Shown one piece after another: positions 21,168 through 32,500 of a stretch of DNA of 64,000 bases. The stretch's first letter is position 1; the number at the start of each line of letters is the position of its first letter. Below the pieces are notes generated by a model, which worked only from the letters and a program-made list of their open reading frames with translations, was not told the DNA's origin and did not search any database. Source of the DNA: Lindgomyces ingoldianus (taxonomy: Eukaryota > Ascomycota > Dothideomycetes > Pleosporales > Lindgomycetaceae); contig NW_022985164.1 of assembly GCF_010093535.1 (NCBI RefSeq), forward strand, positions 543,495 to 607,494. Direction: 5' to 3'. The position numbers were made by a program, and so were the translations under genes.

Positions 21168-24012
21168 AAGGTGACGTCAAAAAGGTGGATATTCGATTGT
21201 TGTTGGAAGGTGTCCTGCTCCCCTCTCCATCTTCAAAGGCCGTGTATCGCGAGAAGACTATTGGTGGGATCACGTTACGATGGTCGACGTGTCTGCGTTT
21301 GTAAAGAGCAATGGTATGTAGAATATCAGTGTATAATCATCCGTCATACATTACATCTTCACCCGATTGCCCTTTAGCGTTTGGTCCCGCGCTAGGTTTA
21401 AGGACTTTTCAGGGGCTATGATCCGACGGAATACTCTGTACGCAGTCTAGGCCACACGATCTTCAAGTACTCAGAAAGAGTTGCCATGATGCGTGATTTG
21501 GTGGGTAACTCCATCTGGAGTTTGATAAGTTTGAGTTCGTATCACGGCATTTCTCCCGGCTTCCACCCCCACCCCCTCAAGCGCCAAACTCAAATCAGAA
21601 CGAAACCCAAGCCGAAAGTTCAACAATATCCGCCTGCGCATGAGTATAGCTTGACCACTTTTTCAACCGCTCCGCTTGGCTTCGCAAGGCTATATCTACG
21701 AGGTGCGTGTTGCAACTGAAGCATTCTAGAAACTCACGCGACCAGGCCTCCCTTACTTACCGTCCTTTACACAACAGGACCCTCTCATAATACTTCAAGG
21801 CACAATAGGTTGTTTGTTCGACCGTGGAGTGCAAACAAACAATTGGGAGACCCCTCAGCCGGGGGCCCGGCCGTCGATCATGATATTTTTACAGCCAGCA
21901 GCAAGGTTCGCTGATTGTTTCAATAGTTTGTGAAGAAAAAGGCCGAGGGTGTCTTGAAAGGGGAGGTGGGTTGAGCTGGGTTTAAGGTTGCCGAGCCGCG
22001 AGGTGGTCTGTTAGATGAGAGACGGTTGGATTCGGGGCATGTCTTGGGGCGGGCGCTAATTTTTAGTGAAGAGATAAGCATAGGGTGAGGAGAGAGCCAA
22101 GTTAGGCTTGCTTAGGAAATAGTCTGGAGTTCTGGGTTTTGAGTGTCTTGAACGTCGCGTGTGCCGCACATACGGCGAGGGCGCACTGGCAATTCTAAGT
22201 TGATAGCCTTTGAGATATGTGAGAGGAAGGCACAGCAGTTTGCTACCTTGTTCTTGAGTGATTGAATTGGTGTATAGACAATCTAATTACCAAACGCACG
22301 AGAGTTCAAGGAATCCACCAGCATCACGAGACCGAAAGCATGATAGAGGCAGATGTGGCGTCGCCAAAATGCAACTATAAGCCAGTTTTCCACTTCCAAC
22401 CAAAGGAAGTGGTTAGGTGCAGATACGACTCTCTTGTTCTCACACGGGCGGAATACAGGGCGCCACCGCCGTACAACTGCTTGATGGTCATTGCGAGCTG
22501 AGGTCCGATGCGCTGCCGCGATGCTGCTGGCGTTGCACAAGCTGGATTCAGAGTCCTGACCTAAGACCCGTCTGCCAGGTTTGCAGCTTCCAGATTTTGG
22601 GATTCCGGCTGGAAGCGCATGGAAGGGCGGGATGGTGGGGGCATGAATGGGTGGTGATGCAAGAATGCGGTGTTCTGGGTTATCGCGAAGAAGGGGTTTG
22701 AAGGGGGTGATATTGACCAGCATGATCCATCATAGATTACCTGATGAAGCTTTGAGATCAGACGGCTGGCGACATCCATGAAAGTGAGGAAGCGAGCACC
22801 ACCTCGCGATCTGGACTTCATCGTGCAATGATGGAGCAACACCAAGCATGAGAAAAAGCGTTGCTCACCTTCCTGATGCGACCTAAGCCAAGCACTAACT
22901 GCGCTGTCGTCAATCTATCGAATCATCGGCATTGCTCATCCTTGGCGAGTCGGTAGGTTGCTTGCAACGCATCAATTTTAATCTGGCAAAAAAGACAGAC
23001 GCAGCGTGGAGAAGATGAAGGAGGACCACGGGTTCCCCTGCCACATGCCCACTGCCGTCCATCAAACATTACTCTCCAAGAGTCTATTCCAATCTCCAAC
23101 ACTCTTTCCTTATCGCAACACATCACCTTTGGCACCCCCTCGATGAATCCCGGACTCAATTCATGAAACGGATCTGCGACTCGACATTGCTATCACGATT
23201 ATCGTTGTTAACGCAGATCACTCTCTCTGCGACACGGTCCGCCAGAAACGAGCCAGCGAGAGCAAGCCACCGTTTCAATAAAATAGCGACCTCAGACGTC
23301 GATGGCTTTGGGTGTTGCCACAGCCGAAGCCAATGCCTGCGCCAGCATCTCGTCTCCATGTCTTGGCTCCAACTGGCGCTGCCTGAGCAATACGGACGGG
23401 CCACTTGGCCACCTTCTGGATACGTGATTCGGGCATCGCCAAAGTTTTGCGCCTCTAAGCTGGCTTTTGCCTTGATCCCGACCGATGTGTTGCATGGATC
23501 CGCAACCACACGGGACTGGTTAATCCCGTCTTCACTTGCATTACCCGATGGGGGTCCATGTCCGGGGAAATGGCCCAGTTACGAGGGCAGTCGGCACGGT
23601 TATCAAAGGGAACTGAGATGAGAGCAACGACGAGGCGACTAACAGTTCATTTTGCCTTGAGCGTCGTTGATCATCTTCAGTCCCCGCGTTACCCTACATG
23701 GCAGGCAGTGAACATTCTACAGAAGCTTCGGTGCGTTTGGCTTCATCTACGGATCCATAACTGGCGCTAGCCGAGATAGGAGGCACGGGCCATGATACAC
23801 AGAGGGCCAGGGAAGCTTGCTGATAGACATGGTTGCATTTCATACCGCGACAAAGGGTTGCAGGAGTCGAAATGGGACCCCCAGCACGCAGGTGTCGCAT
23901 TATATTATGTGCTCCACCCCGTTCCCCTCGTAGGAGCGAGCTATTGCAGGTCGTGCCCCTCTGTGAACATCCGTCGACACTTCCCGAGCAGTGTAGGTAC
24001 TGGTAGTCCATC
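21168..24012. other. 2.8 kb intergenic region
   Basis: No supported gene. Frames at 22262-22845 and 23156-23770 overlap each other on both strands and lack family motifs. The final few hundred bases should hold the promoter of the OPT transporter gene. No RNA gene or mobile element was recognised. Confidence 0.4.
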
Positions 24013-26606
24013 ATGGCCTCCAACGAGGTCGTCGACGTCCCCGTCGAGCCAATGGGCCAGATCAACCCCAAAGTGTACGTTTCATACCTCACTGCCGGTC
24101 GCCAGTCTTGTGTCACCAGACGACGCGTCCCAGCATGAAGAAAGAAAGCTTGGGCTTTCAACTAACTCCACAATAGCCCACCATTGACTGAAACAAAGAA
24201 CACGTTTAATACCCCCGAGGGGCGCTTTGATGAGAAGGGATATAATGAGGAGGCCATCAATGAGGAAGGCCTCAAGGAATTGGATGACGACCACCATGAT
24301 GACTTCACGATCGACCCCTTCAAGCCCTTCGACGACTTGCCAGATGAGCGAAGCGACATCCTTACTATTCGTGCTATCTTCATCGGTCTTTGTTGTGGTG
24401 CTCTCGTGAATGCCTCCAATGTCTATCTTGGGTTGAAGACAGGATGGACATTCACGGCCAACTTGTTCGGCGTAAGTAAACCCAATTATAAGTTAGAAGG
24501 AAACAATCACTGAGCATAGTAGGCTATTGCTGGTTTTGCCGTTGTCAAATTCATCTCCAAGGCCGTTCCTGAGAGCTTCCCTATCCTCGGGGGCAGCTTT
24601 GGTCCACGTGAGAACAACATTGTCCAGACCGCTGCCATGGCGTCTGGTGGTCTTTCTTCTGTCTTCGTCTCCGCTTTCCCTGCTCTGTATCAGCTTGAGC
24701 TTTTGGATACTCCTAAAGCTGACTACTGGAAAATTGTCTCCCTTACTGCTGTTGCTGGTTATTTCGGTTTTTTCTTTGCTACACCGAGTAAGTTGATTTC
24801 CCTTGAATTGTAATACACTGATCTAACTCTTTCACAGTGCGTAAGTTCTTCATCGTGTATGTGGCTCGTGAGCTCCGATTGATCTTCCCTACTCCCTCTG
24901 CTACCGCCATGACCATTCGGAGTATGCATCAGGCTATTACCGGAGAGAGGATAGCCAAGATGAAGATGAAGGGTCTCTCACTCGCGTTCTCGGGTGCTTT
25001 GATCTTGCGTGTTGTTTCCCAGTACTGCATTGGTATCCTGTGGGATTGGCATTTCTTCACCTGGTTCTACATCTGGGGCCACTATAAGAGTAAGCCGGCC
25101 ATATTACCTACCCCTTCTAGATTGTTGCTAATCGTTGCCCACCAGACCAAGCCCTTGCCGTCGAGAACTGGGGCTGGTTCCTCGAATGGACTCCCGCTTT
25201 CATTGGCTCTGGTATGCTGGTCGGTCTTAATGTTTCCATTTCTTTCTTCGCCGGTAGTGTCATTGCTTGGGGTATCATTGGCCCAGCTCTTGTCCACAAC
25301 AACATGGCTTGGGGTGTTGATCTAAGTGGAGGCGATCCAAAGTGGGAGGGTTACATCACCTTCGCTTCGCTCAGTTTGAAGGCTTGCAACAAGGACAGCC
25401 CAAGCCCCCGATACTGGCTTCTGTGGCCAGGCGTTTTGATGATGATTGCGGTTTCGTTTACCGGTAGGCTTCATTCTCCATATACCACTCCTACGCCTTG
25501 CTCACATGAATGCAGAACTTGCCCTTCAATACAAAGTCATCTACTTTGCCTTCAAAGCCCTCTACCGCGGAATTGCTACTGGCATCTATGCTCTCGGCCA
25601 CGCTATGGGCAAAGAACTCGGCTTCTTCAAGAAAGTCGGTGAGCAGGCCGAAGAAGACTGGGTCGAGGACTCCGCGCAACCCCACGAGTTGGTCAAAATG
25701 TGGATGTGGCTTCCCGGCCTGATCCTCTCTATCATCTGCATCTGCGTGGTGCTAGGTGTTGAATTCGACATGCCAGTTGGCATGTCACTGCTCTCCGTCT
25801 TCCTCGCCTTCTTCTTCTCCTTCCTTGCCATCCAGTGCACCGGCGTCACAGACATCACACCTCTCACCGCCGCATCCAAAGCCTCGCAAATCATCCTCGG
25901 AGGTGCCACAAAAGGCGAACACTGGGAAGTCGCACACGCACAGAAACTCAACTTGCTCGGTGGTGCCATCGCCTCCATGGGCGCCAACCAATCCACAGAT
26001 CTGGTCTGTGACTTCCGAACCGGCTTTCTCCTCCGCACACCTCCAAACCAGCAGTGGGTAGCGCAGGGCATCGGAACTATCGTCGCCGTCTTCCTCGCAC
26101 CCGCCATGTTCCAGCTCTTCTCTACGGCATACCCCTGCATCATCGACATCGAGGCCGACACCTGCGCCTTCGCCGTCCCCTCCGTCTCCGCCTGGCGCGC
26201 CACCGCCGTTGCCGTCACCGACCCAACCTTCCCCATCCCCAAAACATCCGGCATCTTCGCTATTGTCTTCGCCATATTCGGCTCCGCCATGGTCTTCGTC
26301 CGCCATTACCTCTGGGTCGGCGAACGCGAGTGGGTCAAGAAATACCACCCCAATATGATGTGTATCGGTCTCGCGTTCGTGCTCGCGCAGACGCAGTACG
26401 GAACTGCCATGGTGATTGGATCGACGTGGGCATTCCTCTGGGCGAAGTGGAATCCCGTGGGTTTTGATATCTACGGGTATGCGGTTGCTGCGGGTTTGAT
26501 TGCCGGTGAAGGTATTGGCGGTGTGATTAATGCGGTTCTCCAGGTTGCGGGGAGGTCGGGCGATAAGTATGGGACGAATATTGCGTGCCCTGGTGGTGCG
26601 TGTTAG
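24013..26606 (+). CDS. Oligopeptide-transporter (OPT) superfamily membrane transporter
   Basis: Six exons: 24013-24074, 24177-24471, 24523-24787, 24838-25089, 25146-25463 and 25516-26606. Introns are 50-102 bases and all phases close to 760 residues. The N-terminal 100 residues are acidic and cytosolic (EELDDDHHDDFTIDPFKPF). Some 14 or more hydrophobic helices follow. LTIRAIFIGLCCGALVNASNVYLGLKTGWTF and NNIVQTAAMASGG are typical of the OPT superfamily, and IFPTPSATAMTIRSMH matches the clade of fungal proteins near yeast YGL114W and plant YSL proteins. It probably imports small peptides or metal chelates by proton symport. Substrate cannot be assigned. Long antisense frames across exon 6 are shadows of its GC-rich third positions. 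Confidence 0.93.
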
Positions 26607-26987
26607 TGGATCTGATTAGCTTTGATCTGGATTAATTCATGTATGTGTGTATATTGGGGAGAGACAGGGTGTGTGAGTAGCGGAGCCGAGGGCATGTTAC
26701 GTTGATGTTGAGGTTGATGTTCAGATGAATTTGGACGAGGTGGATACCCAATGGGTGCTTATGAATTCAAGTTTTGCTTAATGTAACTCATTTTATGACC
26801 CTATGCTGTCTGTACAGTCTGCTGTGATTTCGGGATGATGCATGCAAATAGTACCCATGAATATGGCATCGTGTAACCCTCAAAAGCTAGCTTTTGGAGC
26901 CTGTATCACGGCACTAGGCACCAGAAACTCCCTAATCCTACTACTGTTCAGGCACATGGAACCAGGTACATGGTAGTTCGGCAGACG
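26607..26987. other. Convergent 3' ends of OPT and Gemin2-like genes
   Basis: Both flanking genes end here. The stretch is untranslated and terminator sequence with no other feature seen. Confidence 0.5.
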
Positions 26988-28904
26988 TCAAACGTTTCGC
27001 TGAACCCACATATCCCTGTACTTCAAGAGATCCTTCTGTCCGTAACACTCAGCTACGACTGTAATGATCATGTCCAGCGTGATCTTGGTGTTCGTGTCGG
27101 GGGCCATTTCTTTCTTCTCAATGTTGGAATCCTTTTCAACCTCGTTCTCCGTGACTTCTTTCTCAGCCTCAATTTCCATCTCACTTTCTGTGAAAGGCTC
27201 TGGTTTAGCGCAGGAAGGCTCTCCTCGTGAAGCCGATTCCGACTGATCCAGTGTGGGAGCCTCAGAATCGTCATCTTTTTTACTGGTAAGCAATACTTCT
27301 TCTGCTTCCTTGGCAGGACCGTTATCTCGCGTCAAAGCTAGCTGCTTCTCACGGATTTGTTGACGCTGCGCTTCTGCTTCTGCCCGCGAGAGGAATGGGC
27401 GTCTTTGAACCAAACGATCTCCAAGCTGAGCCAGCAGTCGTGCTTTTGCCTCTTCAAGGGTTTGAGGTTCCTTCTCTTCGGTGTGGCCCGGAATTTCGAC
27501 GTCATTGGCTGGGATATTGTTGGGCTTGACACTAATGTCCTCAATTCTGTCAGTTATGACATCGTTGTTCTCAAGGACCTCCTTGGTCTCACAGTCATTC
27601 GATTCGGTCATAGGGGCCTGTCCACTAGATTCCGTACTGGGGTTCTCTGCAACCTTTACTGGGATCTCCTTTGTGCTCTCCTGGACATCTTCCTCCGACT
27701 TGCTACTGGCGGGTTCTTCACTTTCAACGCCTTCACCGTCAATCCCCCAGCTCCTTGCAACTTCATCTTCACTATCGCTATCACTATCACTACCCTTGCG
27801 TCGCTCTTTGAGGTGGCCGCTGCATAGTCTTATATTAAGTTCTGCTGCTTTCTGCGCCAATTCCCTCAAGCGTCCAATTTTATAGTAGTCTAGAGTGCCC
27901 ATCTCACCCGCCTTCGCCAACAAGGCCCAAACCCAACAACTCTGCTGCTTGTTGATTGTGTCAAACCGGTCCAAGCTGAGCATGGAGTATAGAAGGCCCT
28001 GAAAGACGTCGCGTTGGTCCATCCGGCACACATGCGAGGGAGTCGGAAACTGGCGAGAGAGAGCATAGAGCCACTCCCGCCTGTTCTGGGGAGGAACTTC
28101 GCTTGTACTATTGGAAGGGCCATCGTTCTTTCGCTTGGCTTTATTGACTGGAGTGGCTTCTGAGAGGGTCTTACGGAGGGCTTGGTATCGCGTAAGGAGT
28201 TTGTTGTAGTACTGTTCTTGGGGGTCGAGGTTGGCGGGGGAGTCGGATCGGCTGGGGTCAAAATAATTTTCGCGTTCGAGGTCGCGAGCAATCCATGTGC
28301 CGTCCTTGTAGAAAGCTCTCATGTCTCCCCGCCCATTTTTGTACATCGACTCATCATGGTCACCCTCCTCGATTTGCGGGGTGGGGGCAAGGAGGACGTG
28401 TGGTATTGATTGCGCTTCGGACCTATTTGTTCACACAGGTTGGCTCTGTGTTCTCTCTCAACGCGATAGTCTTGCGATGGGCCACCGAGGCAGACTGGGG
28501 GTAAAGGGAGGGACTGTAGCTTACCTGACACTTCGAAGATATGCAAGGGCTTCATTTGTAGAATCATCGGAAACGTCAGACTCGTCCAGACCCGGGAACC
28601 CGTATCTCATCCCACAGTCTGCATCGATTGGGGCATGGACTTCTGAGGATTTGACGGAGCCTGGAGACCGCCTTGGTGAATCATTCTCTTTTCGACTCGA
28701 ATTATTTTGTCTACTTCGCTTGGGCGGCGGCTCGTCATCGCTCGGCTCATGCCGGGTCTCGGATTCTGGTCGTTTTCTCTGTCAAAGTCAGTACTAGAAT
28801 CATATCAGAGAGGGAAATATTGAGCAACTGACGCTGAGGCTTGCGACATAATAATCTGGACGAGCCAGCTTGTTGTACTTCTCACCGCCCTGGGTAGTGG
28901 CCAT
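26988..28904 (-). CDS. Gemin2/SIP1 (Brr1)-like protein of the SMN complex
   Basis: Three exons, 28904-28833, 28778-28525 and 28422-26988, with introns of 54 and 102 bases (donors GTCAGT and GTAAGC), giving 586 residues. Gemin2 binds the Sm core during cytoplasmic assembly of spliceosomal snRNPs. SIP1-domain signs are EALAYLRSVRSEAQSIP near residue 105, EWLYALSRQFPTPSHVCRMDQRDVFQGLL, CWVWALLAKAGEMGTLD, RLRELAQKAAELNIRL, and at the end TLDMIITVVAECYGQKDL, which matches the last helix of human Gemin2. Between the last two segments sits an insert of roughly 230 acidic, Ser/Glu-rich residues (SDSDSDSEDE). It is absent from the animal protein and looks disordered. Similarity is limited to helices, so the call is good but not certain. 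Confidence 0.8.
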
Positions 28905-29564
28905 GTTAACCCCGCTCCACGACATGTTACCAGCGTCGTGAGTTTTAGTAGTGGTTTCGCTTTACGCGTCCCCAAATGCGTGGAGCTCAAGCTAGACTGG
29001 GGTGTCAAGACCGTGACATCGCCAAGTTCTGTTACGTAAGCAAACCAGCCTTCACCTCGTGTGCTAGATGACCGCAACACCATATAATATCGATCCCTAG
29101 ACTGTTCTAATAATATCTATCTCGAAAGAATCCGATGATCCTCTCCTCCTGTATGATCCCAATTCCAGATTTCTTCGAATATATTCTCTCCCACGTAAGA
29201 CTATGGAAAGTATCACCCGTTCTACAGTGCCAAGACTTAATGGATAATCCACAAGTTTTCAGAAGGTTGCCTAAACAAGGCACTAGGTAAAGAAGCCAAT
29301 TGATATTGACCTTACAGTAATTGCCGACTTTCAAATCCAGAAAGCGATTTAACAAATTGACCCCATCTCAGTGATATTCCATGTTACGCAACACCATACC
29401 TTGGAGCTATTTCCAAGACATTTTCACGGTTGAAGAAGTAAAGTGAGCTATGCAAATTCTATTCTGGCTACCCTGCGTTGTTGACATACTCTCCTATATT
29501 TCCGTCAAACTACTACGCGTAAGGAGTGCCTTCGAAAGCGCGGGAAAAGACACTGATAATGTTA
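28905..29564. other. Intergenic: Gemin2-like promoter and ankyrin-gene 3' end
   Basis: No gene is seen. Minus-strand frames at 28805-29083 and 29107-29355 extend over the leader of the Gemin2-like gene and show no family motif. Confidence 0.5.
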
Positions 29565-32500
29565 TCATCTATCCATCCCTCCAGCCACGCCATCCCTCAA
29601 ACCAGAGCTGTCAAACTCATCCTCATCTTCATCCCATAAAGAAACGTCAGCGTGTGTGTACCATTGCTTAACCTCATCTGTATGATCCTCAGATTCCGCA
29701 ACAGTCGACTCTACATCACTCTCACCACCATCCACCTGGCCACTTCGATATCGGGACCTGCCCGTATATCTCGTCGCCAGCCGCTTTGTCACTTCATTCG
29801 CATCCAACAAGCTGACCAGTCGTCTCTTCCCAGGATGCTCCTTCATAACGTTCTTGCAAAACCTCCAGATGCTCTCCGTATCAACAGATTCCGGCGCCCT
29901 GTAGTCCGGCGCAAAGGATTCCGTGCCGCGATCAGTGATTGAAATGTTGCTAATATGCCTCGAAACCCCCAGCGCTTCTGAGACGCACCTGGTTATGTAC
30001 GCGTCCTCGGCGACTTCGTATGGAGTCTTGCCAACCGAATTCTCGCGGTACAGTAGATCAGGGCGGTATTTCAATATAATCTTCAACCATTCCTGCTTCT
30101 GGGACTTGACGACGTAATGCAACGGTGTCTCCCCCGAACCGTCTAAGTGTTCCAGATGCTCGTTTCCAGTTGGTTCGGCGAAGTCCAAGAGTGCTTTAAG
30201 AACGGAACTGCTCTCGTGTGAATTTCTCATCCAGCGCATGAGCGGCGTCAACGATCCAGGAGAGTAAGACGAGCGTTCAGAGAGCAATGACGAGATTAGG
30301 CGCTTATCGATGAGACCGAGGAACTGCATGATTGTCTTCAGTTGCTTACTGTCGACGGTTTTGGATGAATATGCACTGCATAGGAGGAGATGAAGAATGT
30401 TGGCTCCATCTGAGTCCCGAACAGTCTGGTCGGCGCCAGCAGCAATGAGGAGCTTGGCGGCTTCAAATCGGCGAAGGGAGAAAGCGAGAGCAAGAGGAGT
30501 GTGTCCCTGACTAGATTTGATGTGTATTGACTCTGGCATCTTGTCCATCAAGTATTCGATCAGTTTCTTGCTTTCATCCCTCGGCGGTGCCATGACGGCG
30601 CAATGAAGAGCAATATCATCTTGTGTTGTTAGTGAGTAGAATTTACCAAAAATACGGGTACGAGGCTTACGTCTAGCTCCGAGCCATCTGGACAAACATT
30701 TATTAAATCCTCCTGCAGACATGTTTAGATGTGTGATGAGCTTATGTGACTTATTTGCTTCAGCAAAGTCGAGATAGTGGCGTGAAGGGCTGTCACTGAG
30801 GAACCACTCAACGCTTGTGAGATTACCCTTGAAAGCGGCCCTCAAGAGTGGTGGATGAGTATCGGTGACACTTCGCATGCGAATTCCTCGAGCTGCAGAC
30901 ACCCAATCGGCCCTCTTCTTGCCATGGACCTATTCCCAAGTTAGCTCGTAAACTGAAAGAAAAAGAAAATGCATACGCTGAGACCCTGATAGTACTTCGG
31001 CTTTTCTTGAAATTTGACACCACTCTTTTTGACAAGAGACTCGAGCTCCATACCGGCCCCTGAATGTTTGATCAACTCTGTGAGCATGTTGATGCGCCCG
31101 TACTCGATCGCGAGAAGGAAATCGCTTTCGGGGAATGATGGAATGGCTGAAGACTTGTCCTTGTCCTGGGCCATTCTATCTGTCCACTCTAGCTCAAGAT
31201 CTAGCATGAATGTGAAAAGCCGCATGTCGTTCGTCTTTATTGCCCATGTCATTAATGTGCCGTATCCGCTTAGAGTAACTTCGCGGTCATCCAAACCGTA
31301 GGTGAACTTTTCACCTTTTCTCAGAAGTCGGGCAAAGTCACATGCTGAATAAGCACAGTTAATGACATTGAGAGGGGAAGTCTCACTCTTTACCTGTGTA
31401 GATACTTCCCCTATCGTGTCGATTGTGAATCGGTCATCAAGAATTTCCTTGTATACTGGAATATCACTTGACTCGCTTGCGTCATCTGTTTCACTGTCCT
31501 CATCCTCAACCTCATTGTTGCCCATCCGGTAGCGCACCTTTTCCTTCTCTTCAGATGGCTGGTATTGAACGTGGGAGATTTCAACAATAGCTCGAGCAAC
31601 GTCAAAATGACCACGGAGAACTGCAAGGCTGAAGGGGGAGTGGTTATGTCGATCTTCAACCGCTATTTTCAATGGCATTCTTTCATCTTCCGGACCCCAC
31701 GTAGCCAAGGTAAGAGACTTGATTGTAGCAAGATCTCCATCCCAGGCGGCTTGGAACCTGTCCATATGCTGTGAGCTAATGTGCAAGCAAAATCGTCGGT
31801 GATACTTACAGCTTCAAGTAGTGGTCACGAGTCTCATCCGTGAGATCATGGATTCGGAAATCGAAAGTGATCTCCCATGGCTTCGGTTTGTGTTCGGGAT
31901 ACGAGTACGTATTCTTGAATTGTTCTTCGATCTTGTCCGGATGAAGCTCTAAGAATGTTTGCCCGCCGCGTTTGATTAACTCTTTTTCAACAACCTCGAA
32001 TTGGTCAGCGAGCGCCGCAACAGCGGCTTTCTTTTCTTCAATCCCCTTGCGCTCATTATGCTGCTTCAAACGCTTCTCGTAGGCCTCCAAAGCACGTTTA
32101 TCAGATCCTTGGGCATCTTCAATGAATATCTTGGCTATGAACCATTTGTATGATTCTGGCTCGAGGCCTTCGAGGTAGTTCACCCCATCCTTGAGATTTT
32201 TCTCTGGTAGCTCCGGTTCTGCAGTATCCTCGAAGTTTCTCAACTGCTTGATTTTTTCTCGGACTATGTCGAGAAGAGTTTCCATCTTATTGTATCGCTG
32301 ATACCATGTATTCACCATAGCGGCCTGGGTCTGTTTCGTGAGTGTGTTTGGGTCCACTCCGAGTTCCAGAAGCTTCATGACGAGATCCGACAGCTCCGTT
32401 TGGACGGCAAGGATAATTGGTTGTTCCACATCTTTGTTGAATTCGGCGTGGTTGAGGTTCGAGTCGCGTTTTGAAACACTTTCGTATTGTGACTCGACAG

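Noticed and set aside
21168..24012. Search for tRNA or 5S genes in the large gaps
   Set aside because: No convincing cloverleaf with a GTTCGA-type arm and matching acceptor stem was found by eye here or in the other gaps; a covariance search would be decisive.
25586..26348. Long antisense frames (187 and 234 residues) over the OPT transporter
   Set aside because: They lie opposite exon 6, are low-complexity and reflect the GC-rich third positions of the real gene.
31776..31809. A 34-base intron joining exon 6 and exon 7 of the ankyrin gene
   Set aside because: It keeps frame, but it is shorter than fungal introns normally are. Using the next acceptor (GACAG at 31758) gives a normal 52-base intron, also in frame, with a branch-like site.
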